From NCBI RefSeq assembly GCF_027111295.1, contig NZ_CP114287.1, positions 1,116,001 through 1,180,000 of the forward strand: a DNA stretch of 64,000 nt. Direction: 5' to 3'. Positions 16,974-24,796 of the stretch are shown piece by piece; position 1 is the stretch's first letter; the number at the start of each line of letters is the position of its first letter. Made by a program: the position numbers and the translations under genes. The notes under the pieces are model-generated. The model was not told where the DNA came from. It did no database searches and saw only the letters and a program-made list of their open reading frames with translations. This DNA is from Flavobacterium gelatinilyticum (lineage in GTDB: Bacteria > Bacteroidota > Bacteroidia > Flavobacteriales > Flavobacteriaceae).

Positions 16974-18239
16974 TTAGTTCGCAATAATATTGAATCCCTG
17001 GATTCTGCCGCTTTCTTTTAAACGGAAAGTTTCTTTAACTACTCCTGTAGCCGGGTTGTACTGATTTACACCAGAGAAACCATCTGAAGTACTGTTTGAT
17101 AAGAAATAGATTTCTCCATTGTGGAAAAACGGATTTTGCGTTGTAAAGAAATTATCCGGCGGCATGTTTAAACGAGTTGCTTTTTTTGTAGTCGCATCGA
17201 TTTCATTCCAGAACCAAACATCGTCTCTATATTTAACACCGTGCTGACCTCCGTTGTAATACGAAACCGCTCTTGATGGAATTGTAGTGTAAATTTTGTT
17301 GTTGTGAGCAAAAAGTCTGTTGAACTCTGCAGGAAACTGATATTTTTTCATATCAAGTTCGAATGTAGTATCAAAATCAACTTCTCCTTTTTTGATTCTT
17401 AAGATTTTAGAAGAATAGTCAGATGGCTGTGTTTTCATATCACCTACTGTAGCGAAGTATAAATCGCCTGTAACTTCGTCTAAACTCCATAAAACGTGGT
17501 CAATAAATACACCTAAATTGGTTGTACCCTGCATTGTAGTAACGTTCTCGATTTTGTTTTCTGTTAAGTTGTAAACCACAATAGACGCTTCTTTTCTTGA
17601 CGGAGTTGTCTGCCAGTTTCCTGACGCTTTATCACCTAACAATAAATCTAGGTATAATTTGTTGTCTCTTTTTGCAATAATCAACTGCCCTACAGACTCT
17701 AAAGGCTCTCCTTCTGAAAGTGACGTAAAATCGATTTCTCCGGTTCTTTCCATTGTAGTCGGGTTAAATTTTTGAAGTTTTAGTCCGCCTCTTGTTCTGT
17801 CCCAGTAATATCCTTCTGTAGCACTTGCCACTAAAAAGTTAGTTTCGTAAGTATTTGACTGAGATGCTAAAAAAGCCTGGTCTACTACTTTACCAGATGC
17901 ATCAAGTCCCATTTTATTGATTCCTTGTTTTGCATCAGATACATCATTTACTTTAAAAAGCGAACTTCCAAATATTCTTCCTCCTAAAGAAGATTTTACC
18001 TGAAGAAACGGAAGTCCTGCAAGGTTGATTTCTCTTGATTTGTTATCTTTTAAGGCATAAATACCACCACTCCAGTTAGCTGCACCGTTGTAGATGATCC
18101 ATGTTTCATTTTTTGGTAACGTCTCATCTGTATTTCCGTTGTCCGGAGTATTGTTATCATCATTGCTGCTGCAAGAAAATAAAAGCATACAAGCAGCAAT
18201 TCCTGCCAGTACTGAACGAAGTGAGTTGCTTCTTTTCAT
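16974..18239 (-). CDS. DUF4374-like surface or periplasmic lipoprotein next to a TonB receptor
   Basis: A 421-residue lipoprotein: the signal peptide ends at C23 (LLFSCSSNDDNN), followed by repeated beta-propeller-like strands (YALKDNKS, LWSLDEVTGDLYFATVG, KILRIKKGE, FFHNGEIYFLSNS). It resembles DUF4374-type proteins that accompany siderophore receptors in Bacteroidota, though the family call is tentative. It starts 25 bp after the stop of the TonB receptor gene on the same strand and is surely co-transcribed. A role as partner lipoprotein binding the ferric chelate is inferred from context. Confidence 0.85.
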   Translation of the reverse strand: MKRSNSLRSVLAGIAACMLLFSCSSNDDNNTPDNGNTDETLPKNETWIIYNGAANWSGGIYALKDNKSREINLAGLPFLQVKSSLGGRIFGSSLFKVNDVSDAKQGINKMGLDASGKVVDQAFLASQSNTYETNFLVASATEGYYWDRTRGGLKLQKFNPTTMERTGEIDFTSLSEGEPLESVGQLIIAKRDNKLYLDLLLGDKASGNWQTTPSRKEASIVVYNLTENKIENVTTMQGTTNLGVFIDHVLWSLDEVTGDLYFATVGDMKTQPSDYSSKILRIKKGEVDFDTTFELDMKKYQFPAEFNRLFAHNNKIYTTIPSRAVSYYNGGQHGVKYRDDVWFWNEIDATTKKATRLNMPPDNFFTTQNPFFHNGEIYFLSNSTSDGFSGVNQYNPATGVVKETFRLKESGRIQGFNIIAN

Positions 18240-18264
18240 AGTTGATCTGATTTATTGGTTTTAT

Positions 18265-20643
18265 TTAAAAAAAATTATATACTACTTTGAGGTGGAAAGA
18301 TCGTCCCGGTTTCTGAACATTAAAATTGTCATACAGCCTTACGTCTCCTATATTTCGGCACTCTGCTGAAAGGGTTGTTTTTTGATTTGAAAAATGATAA
18401 TACACCCCGACATCATTGGTAAACTGCCCCAGCCTTCCATCCTGAGGCACAATTAAAGAAGTCTGAAAATCCTTTACAGGTTCAAATAATGAAGGTTCCT
18501 GACTTTTTGGAATTTCAACTAAGAAAAATCTGTGTGTATAATTGGCATTCCAAGTAAAATTTAAGTTATCTCCGGTTTTGAAAATATTATTGAAATAGGT
18601 GTTCACCCAAAAATTTCCAAACAAATACGGCACATTCGGCACTCTTGAATCCAGCAGGTACCTGTAAAGATTCTCAACTGCAACTCTTCGAATATCCTGA
18701 TAAGTAGCATTAAATCCTAAATTCAGCCATTTAACAGGCATATAATTAGTCTCGAACTCAAAACCTTTTACTTCGGTTTCTTCATAATTAATATAACGGC
18801 TGAACGGAATATCATACTGAAGGAAAATCCCGTCTTTTACTTTTCGGTAAAACAAACTCGCTGCAAAAGTCAGGCTGCTGTTTTCTTTAATGATAGAATA
18901 CTGACCGTTTAAATTGACATTATGGCTTCTTTCCGGATTAAGATCTAAGTTTTCTTTTATGATTCTGGCATCACCAAAAACCTCAAATTCATCCGGAAGA
19001 CGTGTGGCATATTCGTATGATAATTTTACCAGATAATTGTTTTGAGTCCATTTTAGACCTCCCAAATACCCAAACTGACTGTCATTTTTTGATGATTTCC
19101 ATGCAAATCCGTAATTATCAGTAGTAAACCCATCTGTATAATAGTGATAATATTTTCCGGCAACAATACTTTCTAACTTCTCTCCCAGCCATAACGAACG
19201 CCATGCCAGTGCCATATTATCTTTTCTATATGTGGCAGGAATAGTCAATACATCAACGCCTTCAATTATAGAGACTGCTCCAAGAGGGTCGCTTCCTTTT
19301 CTTCTCTGCCAATAGTACATTTCACTGAATTCTAAAAAGTTACGATCAGAAAGTTTGTATTCTAAATTTAATCTTGAAGAAGCTAAATCATAATTCAAAC
19401 GCTGGTTATTTCCAGACCTGATTTCTCCCGGCTGTAAATTTCTGCCAATAATTTCTCCTGCCCAGTTGTAGCGTACTGTTGCTGTATCAATAAATTTGGT
19501 ATTAAAATGACTGTAATTGGTCAGGAAATTTACCTTAAGTCTATCATCAAAAAACTTTTTCTTGTAATTGATCATTCCGCTGTAATTCTGCTCTTTCGAA
19601 AAAGCTTCTCCATATACAATACGCATTTGAGCATCATTTTGAATCTGCTTGTAGAAATCAGAATAAATCAACGTTAAACGAAAATCATCTGCCCACGATT
19701 TTTCTTTTAATCCAACAAAAGCTTCCGCATAATTGGATCGGGTCATATCATGAAAACGTCTTACATTCTTTAATTCTTCATTTGTCTCATTCTGAATAGG
19801 AACACGTACTTTATAATCATTATCAGAATAATTAAAAGAACCGTTAAATCCTCCATAGAAATTCTTTTTATTCTGAAGATAAAAATTCGCCGTAGCCCTG
19901 TGAGTATTAAAAGAAGAAATCTCATACGATACTTCGCCAAAATTTTTGCCCGAAGTTCTGGTAACCATATTAATTCCGCCTCCCAAAGCATCCGAAGCCA
20001 GATAAACCGGCATGACACCTTTGTAGACTTCAACGCGGTCGAGCATGTTTACCGGAATGGTTCCAAGGCTGAAACCGTGTCCGAAAAGTTCGATTGGAAT
20101 ACCGTCTTTAAAGAAACGAACTGCTTTTCCCTGAAGTCCGCCCAGATTAATCTGCACTGCTGAACCTAAATTTCCGTTTGTTCTTAATTTTACACCCGCA
20201 GCACGGTTTATAAAATCGCCTACATCGCCGGCTTTGTCATATTGTTTTTTAAAATCGATTACTTCAATTGAATACGGCGATTCTTCAAGCTGTTTTTTTA
20301 CAGTTTTGTTTTGTATCACAACTTCTTTTAACTTTGCAGAATCAGCATCCGAAAAATTTAGTGTAAATTTGAAAGTATTGCTTTGATCGCAGTTTACGGT
20401 AATAGTTTGTTTTGCTTTTAGTCCATCATTTTTTACCACTTCGATGTTGTAAGTTCCGGCTGAAAGAGAAAGTTCTAAAATACCAGAATTATTGCTGGTT
20501 CCCATTGGTTTGTTATCGACCAGAACCGTAATATTAGATAATGAATTTCCAAGGTTGTCTTCAATATGAATATAAACCGGACAGGCGTTTGCAGAGAAAA
20601 GACCAATCAGGAACATAAACATAAGGTTTAATTTAAGTGTCAA
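18265..20643 (-). CDS. TonB-dependent receptor with N-terminal carboxypeptidase-like domain
   Basis: A 792-residue outer-membrane receptor: signal peptide (to about residue 21), a carboxypeptidase regulatory-like beta-sandwich (residues 22-95), a plug (about 105-230, with NRAAGVKLRTNG, QINLGGLQGKAVRFFKDG, VEVYKGVMPVYLASDALGG) and a barrel ending in Phe. It is followed by the co-transcribed lipoprotein and is divergent from a PchR-like AraC activator. In PchR-type systems the AraC protein senses the ferric siderophore and switches on the receptor, so iron-siderophore uptake is the likely role. The ligand is unknown. Confidence 0.93.
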   Translation of the reverse strand: MTLKLNLMFMFLIGLFSANACPVYIHIEDNLGNSLSNITVLVDNKPMGTSNNSGILELSLSAGTYNIEVVKNDGLKAKQTITVNCDQSNTFKFTLNFSDADSAKLKEVVIQNKTVKKQLEESPYSIEVIDFKKQYDKAGDVGDFINRAAGVKLRTNGNLGSAVQINLGGLQGKAVRFFKDGIPIELFGHGFSLGTIPVNMLDRVEVYKGVMPVYLASDALGGGINMVTRTSGKNFGEVSYEISSFNTHRATANFYLQNKKNFYGGFNGSFNYSDNDYKVRVPIQNETNEELKNVRRFHDMTRSNYAEAFVGLKEKSWADDFRLTLIYSDFYKQIQNDAQMRIVYGEAFSKEQNYSGMINYKKKFFDDRLKVNFLTNYSHFNTKFIDTATVRYNWAGEIIGRNLQPGEIRSGNNQRLNYDLASSRLNLEYKLSDRNFLEFSEMYYWQRRKGSDPLGAVSIIEGVDVLTIPATYRKDNMALAWRSLWLGEKLESIVAGKYYHYYTDGFTTDNYGFAWKSSKNDSQFGYLGGLKWTQNNYLVKLSYEYATRLPDEFEVFGDARIIKENLDLNPERSHNVNLNGQYSIIKENSSLTFAASLFYRKVKDGIFLQYDIPFSRYINYEETEVKGFEFETNYMPVKWLNLGFNATYQDIRRVAVENLYRYLLDSRVPNVPYLFGNFWVNTYFNNIFKTGDNLNFTWNANYTHRFFLVEIPKSQEPSLFEPVKDFQTSLIVPQDGRLGQFTNDVGVYYHFSNQKTTLSAECRNIGDVRLYDNFNVQKPGRSFHLKVVYNFF

Positions 20644-20685
20644 GCTGTTTTTATTTAAACTTATTATAAATTGTGTTCACTGGTG

Positions 20686-20693
20686 CAAAAGTA
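20686..20693 (-). promoter_or_regulatory. Bacteroidota -7 promoter box for the TonB receptor operon
   Basis: On the minus strand it reads TACTTTTG followed by C, a perfect TAnnTTTGC, 42 bp before the receptor ATG. No TTG -33 element is present at the usual distance, as expected for an activator-dependent promoter. Confidence 0.6.
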
Positions 20694-20716
20694 TCGGATA
20701 ACTAACAGAGGTATTT

Positions 20717-20751
20717 ATGAATCTGGAAGTTTTAATTATGAATATAGAAGT
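20717..20751. promoter_or_regulatory. Direct repeat, probable binding site of the PchR-like regulator
   Basis: Two 14-bp copies, ATGAATCTGGAAGT (20717-20730) and ATGAATATAGAAGT (20738-20751), match at 12 of 14 positions with a 21-bp period, i.e. two helical turns. This is the usual geometry for an AraC-family dimer. They lie about 25-60 bp upstream of the receptor -7 box and just before the regulator ATG, so autoregulation is also possible. Confidence 0.65.
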
Positions 20752-20758
20752 ATAAGGG

Positions 20759-21751
20759 ATGGCATTTAAAATTGATACAAATGATTTTGCTGATTTTCTG
20801 GAAAACGGTCCAAAACTGAAGACCGGACTTTCAGAAATAGAACTGGAGGGGGAAAAAGATATCAAATTTGTTACTCCAAAAGGCGACATTTTATTCCATG
20901 AACATTCGATTACCGAAGAATTGTCCATTCTTCAGGGAAATTATCAGATGCACGATGATATTGCTATTTCAGGACGCGGTGATTCTTCGCTTTTAGAAAT
21001 GCATTTTAATCTTTCTGACCAAAAAATAGGATATATAAATCCCGGCTCTGTAAAAGATTTTGCAGCTCCAATGTCGGGTAATATTACTTTTCTTTCTGCC
21101 GAGGACAATCACGCCAAAATTGACTTTAAAAAAGACCTTGTTTACAACACTTTTGATATTCATTTACCTCTAAATGTATTAACTAAATACGAAGGAGAAT
21201 CAAGAGTAATGGACAATTTTCTTAACAACATCCAGAAAAATACCAGCACAGCTTTATCTAAAGGCGAAATAAAAATTGGTGCCAAAATCTACGGTGTTAT
21301 TCAGGACATCAAAAACTGCTTTTACAAAGGCCTGACGCGAAAAATTTACATGGAATCTAAAATTTATGAGCTTATTGCTTTAAGTCATCATGATTTAGAC
21401 CAGCAGAAAGAAGCCGTAAATTTAAGCGGTAATGATGTTGAAAAGATAAAATTTGCCGCACAATTAATCCGTGAAAACATTGATAATCCGTATACTATTG
21501 TAGAACTTGCCCGTAAAATAGGTGTCAACCAGACCAAACTAAAAGAAGGTTTTAAAACAGTTTTTGGTGACACGGTTTTTGGTTATCTCCAGGAAATCCG
21601 AATGAACAATGCCAGACATTATTTAACAGATACTTCGCTTTCGATACAAGAAATCAGCCATCTTTCCGGTTATCAGAACGTTTCTAATTTTAGTATTGCC
21701 TTTAAACGAATCTTCGGTTATCCGCCTACTAAGCTGCGTCTTAAGGTTTAG
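20759..21751 (+). CDS. AraC family regulator, PchR-like
   Basis: A 330-residue regulator with a long N-terminal sensing domain and a C-terminal AraC double helix-turn-helix (residues about 230-330: TIVELARKIGVNQTKLKEGF, FGYLQEIRMNNARHYL, IQEISHLSGYQNVSNFSIAFKRIFGYPP). The linker KGLTRKIYMESKIYELIAL is characteristic of the PchR/YbtA type that senses siderophores. It is divergent from the TonB receptor and lipoprotein genes, with a 21-bp-period direct repeat between. AAGGG precedes the ATG. Confidence 0.93.
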   Translation: MAFKIDTNDFADFLENGPKLKTGLSEIELEGEKDIKFVTPKGDILFHEHSITEELSILQGNYQMHDDIAISGRGDSSLLEMHFNLSDQKIGYINPGSVKDFAAPMSGNITFLSAEDNHAKIDFKKDLVYNTFDIHLPLNVLTKYEGESRVMDNFLNNIQKNTSTALSKGEIKIGAKIYGVIQDIKNCFYKGLTRKIYMESKIYELIALSHHDLDQQKEAVNLSGNDVEKIKFAAQLIRENIDNPYTIVELARKIGVNQTKLKEGFKTVFGDTVFGYLQEIRMNNARHYLTDTSLSIQEISHLSGYQNVSNFSIAFKRIFGYPPTKLRLKV

Positions 21752-21814
21752 TTTTTCTTAGTGATCAGATTTTTAGTATTCAGTGATCAGCTGCAGTTTG
21801 CAATCTGAACGATA

Positions 21815-21846
21815 GGCTTTGTCAAAATTTAAAACTTTGATAAAGT
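21815..21846. repeat. CTTTGTCAAA hairpin repeat
   Basis: Inverted arms CTTTGTCAAA and ACTTTGATAAAG, related to the hairpin at 47547-47579. It could act as a terminator for the AraC gene, though there is no T run. Confidence 0.55.
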
Positions 21847-21968
21847 TTCCGGAGTCTAAAAGCAGCTTAGTATGACCACTAAAAACTTTTTAAGCTATAT
21901 TTAAGTTCTAAAAACTCTTTTGAACAGATATGTATTCGTAAATTAGCAGATACAAAAACATATCTTAA

Positions 21969-22805
21969 ATGACAGTACTTACATTTACCCTGATAATGAT
22001 TCTCGGCGCTTTTTTAGCCGGATTTATTGGTTCATTATCAGGATTAGGAGGCGGAATCATCATTATTCCTCTCTTAACCATTATTCTTGGTGTCGATATT
22101 CATTATGCCATTGGAGCAGCTTTAGTTTCGGTAATTGCAACCTCTTCGGGTTCGGCGGCAGCTTATGTAAAAGAAGGGATTACCAATATGAGACTGGGAA
22201 TTTTTCTCGAAATCGCCACAACAATCGGAGCCGTTTGCGGTGCTTTGCTTTCTACAATTGCTCCTACTTCATTCATCGCCGTATTATTTGGACTGACACT
22301 GATTTTTTCTGCTGTTAATTCGCTTCGAAAGAAGGAAGAACATATTGTACTGGAATCAAGTCCGCTGGCTAAAAAACTAAAACTTCAGGGTACTTACCCA
22401 ACGCATGACGGACAGGTGGTAAGTTACGGAACCAAAAACGTAATTGGCGGTTTCAGCATGATGGGAATTGCCGGAATGATGTCGGGTTTACTCGGAATTG
22501 GTTCGGGAGCTTTTAAGGTAATTGCGATGGACAATATTATGCGGATTCCGTTTAAAGTTTCAACCACTACCAGCAATTTTATGATGGGTGTTACAGCAAT
22601 GGCGAGTTCTGTAATTTACATTCAGAAAGGATATATCGAACCCGGAATTTGTATGCCGGTGGTTATTGGCGTTTTGTTTGGCGCTATGGCAGGAGCTAAA
22701 GTTTTGGTTCGAACCAATCCTAAAAAACTGCGAATCTTTTTTGCCTGCCTGATTTTTGTTTTGGCGATTAATATGATTTATAACGGAATTAATGGAAAAA
22801 TCTAA
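21969..22805 (+). CDS. TSUP (TauE/SafE) family sulfite or organosulfur exporter
   Basis: A 278-residue inner-membrane protein with eight or so helices in two TSUP repeats. Each starts with the family Gly-rich pattern (GFIGSLSGLGGGIIIIPLL near residue 20 and GMMSGLLGIGSGAFKVIAMD near residue 175). TSUP proteins move sulfite, sulfoacetate or related anions. It overlaps the next gene (DUF1634) by 14 bp, a pairing often seen for this family, so both likely act as one transport unit. Substrate unknown. Confidence 0.94.
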   Translation: MTVLTFTLIMILGAFLAGFIGSLSGLGGGIIIIPLLTIILGVDIHYAIGAALVSVIATSSGSAAAYVKEGITNMRLGIFLEIATTIGAVCGALLSTIAPTSFIAVLFGLTLIFSAVNSLRKKEEHIVLESSPLAKKLKLQGTYPTHDGQVVSYGTKNVIGGFSMMGIAGMMSGLLGIGSGAFKVIAMDNIMRIPFKVSTTTSNFMMGVTAMASSVIYIQKGYIEPGICMPVVIGVLFGAMAGAKVLVRTNPKKLRIFFACLIFVLAINMIYNGINGKI

Positions 22806-23199
22806 AGTTATGCAGCACGAAAAATTTGGAGAAAAAGATTTTCAGACGATAATCGGAAACTTATTGCGCTACGGTGTATGGATTTCATTATCAGTAGCTT
22901 TTATTGGCGGTATTGTCTATTTAATGCACCACGGACAAGAAATCGAAGATTACTCGGTTTTTAAAGAAAATGACCGCAACATATTCGAAGTAATCTCAAC
23001 AGTTATCAATGGCGCGATCGACGGAAGAGGTGAATATTTAATATTCTTCGGAATCATATTATTGTTCCTAACGCCTGTTTTAAGGGTTTTGCTTTCGTTA
23101 TTTTCATTTACAATTGAGAAGGATTATCTGTATGTTGTTATTACATTAATCGTAATTCTAATCATTATCACAAGTATTTCTTTTGGATTCTCGCATTAA
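22792..23199 (+). CDS. DUF1634 membrane protein, TSUP partner
   Basis: A 135-residue membrane protein with three hydrophobic segments (LRYGVWISLSVAFIGGIVYL, IFFGIILLFLTPVLRVLLSLF, VVITLIVILIIITSISF). It matches the DUF1634 pattern, which is commonly encoded directly after TSUP transporters. The start overlaps the TSUP gene by 14 bp, suggesting coupled translation. Biochemical role unknown; perhaps an accessory subunit. Confidence 0.9.
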   Translation: MEKSKVMQHEKFGEKDFQTIIGNLLRYGVWISLSVAFIGGIVYLMHHGQEIEDYSVFKENDRNIFEVISTVINGAIDGRGEYLIFFGIILLFLTPVLRVLLSLFSFTIEKDYLYVVITLIVILIIITSISFGFSH

Positions 23200-23206
23200 T
23201 TGAGAA

Positions 23207-23277
23207 TTTTAGATTGTAGATTTTAGATTGTAGATTTGAAATTGAAATTGAAATTTGATATTGGAATTTGATATTGG
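23207..23277. repeat. Short tandem repeats before the monooxygenase gene
   Basis: A 14-bp unit TTTTAGATTGTAGA occurs twice in tandem (23207-23234), then TTGAAA-type repeats, then a 13-bp unit AATTTGATATTGG twice in tandem (23252-23277). All lie in the 95-bp gap before the next ATG, so copy number could alter the leader. Confidence 0.85.
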
Positions 23278-23294
23278 AATTTTAGAAAAAAATT

Positions 23295-24317
23295 ATGGAA
23301 ATAGGAATTGACAGCTTTGCTTCGGCAATGTACGGCGACAACAATACCCTGAGCAGTGTTGATGCAATGGAGCAGGTGCTGCAGCGAATTGAATTTGCAG
23401 ATCAATGCGGACTCGATGTTTTTGGCATCGGCGAGCATCACAAGAAAGAATTTCTGGATTCGGCTACAGCGGTGATTTTAAGTGCGGCTGCGGCAAGAAC
23501 AAAAAATATAAGGCTGGCAAGTGCGGTAACGGTTTTAAGTGCTGCAGATCCTGTGCGTGTATATCAAAGTTTTGCCACACTGGATTTAATTTCAAAAGGA
23601 AGAGCCGAAATTGTTGTTGGACGCGGTTCTGCTATTGAAGCCTATCCCCTTTTTGGATATGATCTTAGGGATTATGATGCTCTTTTTAAAGAAAAACTCG
23701 AATTGCTTTTGCAAGTAAGAGCTAATGAATTTATTACCTGGCACGGAAAATTTCGTCCGGAACTGAATAACCTTCCCGTTTATCCCAGGGCTTTACAGGA
23801 AAAAATGCCTATTTGGCTTGGCGTTGGCGGAACTCCCGAGTCTTTTATCAGAGCCGGAAGCTTAGGTCTGCCTTTGATGGTGGCGGTTATTGGCGGGCAG
23901 ACGCACCGTTTTCGCCCTTTAATCGATTTATATCGTCAGGCAGGTGAAGCAGCAGGTTTTAAAGCTCATGAATTAAAAGTCGGATTACATTCTCCGGGCT
24001 ATGTTTCGGCTTCAACCGAAAAAGCAATCGAAGAATATTATCCCGGTTATGCTGAACTTTGGACGAAACTGGGTTACGAGCGTGGCTGGCCTCCGGTTAC
24101 AAAAGGTAAATTTGACGGTTTAATTGATGATTTGGGCGTTTTAATAGTGGGGAGTCCTGAAAGGGCCGCTGAGAAAATTCTGCGTCACAGCGAAGCGCTT
24201 GGAGGTGTAGATCGCTTTACCTTTCAAATGGATAATGCCGGACTTACACATTCGCAGTTAATGAATGCAATAGAACTCATTGGAACTAAACTGATTCCTC
24301 TGATTAAGAAGGGATAG
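23295..24317 (+). CDS. LLM class flavin-dependent oxidoreductase
   Basis: A 340-residue luciferase-like monooxygenase (TIM barrel, FMN-dependent). It begins MEIGIDSFAS and carries the family segments DQCGLDVFGIGEHHKKEF, TKNIRLASAVTVLSAADPVRVYQ, LISKGRAEIVVGRG, and a C-terminal VGSPERAAEKILRHSEALGG. Its substrate is unknown; relatives oxidise alkanesulfonates, aldehydes or hydrocarbons. The upstream TSUP/DUF1634 sulfur-anion transporter might hint at an organosulfur substrate, but the 95-bp repeat-filled gap weakens the operon link. Confidence 0.94.
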   Translation: MEIGIDSFASAMYGDNNTLSSVDAMEQVLQRIEFADQCGLDVFGIGEHHKKEFLDSATAVILSAAAARTKNIRLASAVTVLSAADPVRVYQSFATLDLISKGRAEIVVGRGSAIEAYPLFGYDLRDYDALFKEKLELLLQVRANEFITWHGKFRPELNNLPVYPRALQEKMPIWLGVGGTPESFIRAGSLGLPLMVAVIGGQTHRFRPLIDLYRQAGEAAGFKAHELKVGLHSPGYVSASTEKAIEEYYPGYAELWTKLGYERGWPPVTKGKFDGLIDDLGVLIVGSPERAAEKILRHSEALGGVDRFTFQMDNAGLTHSQLMNAIELIGTKLIPLIKKG

Positions 24318-24495
24318 TTTTTTACTGCAGATTTGTCTCTCGAAGATTATGCAAATTGAGCAGATTAAAATTGAAACACATAGAAACATAGATTTTTTTC
24401 TTAAATGAGTAGAGTAAAAAAACTAGTTTTCACACATAGTCAGGAATGCGCAATTTGTTTTTCACAGATTTTGGCGATTAAAATACTACGAATTA

Positions 24496-24597
24496 TTTCA
24501 CGCAGATTTTTAATAGTTTAAAACTTCATTTAGAAGTAATTAAAAACAAAAAAATCTGCGTTTATCAGCTTAAATCAATTTTATAATCTGCGTGAAA
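24496..24597. repeat. 102-bp terminal inverted repeat element (TTTCACGCAGATT family), copy 1
   Basis: It is bounded by the exact inverted 13-mers TTTCACGCAGATT (24496-24508) and AATCTGCGTGAAA (24585-24597). The interior is AT-rich and non-coding. Related elements are at 30675, 53981 and 58995. Confidence 0.75.
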
Positions 24598-24726
24598 CAA
24601 AACACAGCTATGTTTGTTTAAACCAATAAAATGCCTTTTTATACATACAGAATACTATATTCCTATGTGTTAAAAAAATCTGCGTGAAACAAAAACTTTG
24701 TGCCTTTGCGGCAAACAATAAAAAAC

Positions 24727-24761
24727 AAAAAGCATCTGTCAATTAAGTCAGATGCTTTTTT
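24727..24761 (-). terminator. Intrinsic terminator, bidirectional
   Basis: Stem AGCATCTG/CAGATGCT (24731-24738 with 24749-24756) with an A run on the left and a T run on the right. It lies 36 bp past the stop of the minus-strand siderophore receptor. Confidence 0.8.
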
Positions 24762-24796
24762 TGCGATTTGTAATTTTTCAACTAAAACAAATCTGA

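Larger units (their letters stand above)
24318..24796. other. Gene-free gap with TTTCACGCAGATT-type repeats
   Basis: This 479-bp gap holds one clear 102-bp terminal-inverted-repeat element (24496-24597), a further AATCTGCGTGAAAC end near 24677, fragments such as GAAACACATAGAAACATAGA, and a terminator at the right end. No ORF worth calling was seen on either strand. Confidence 0.75.
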
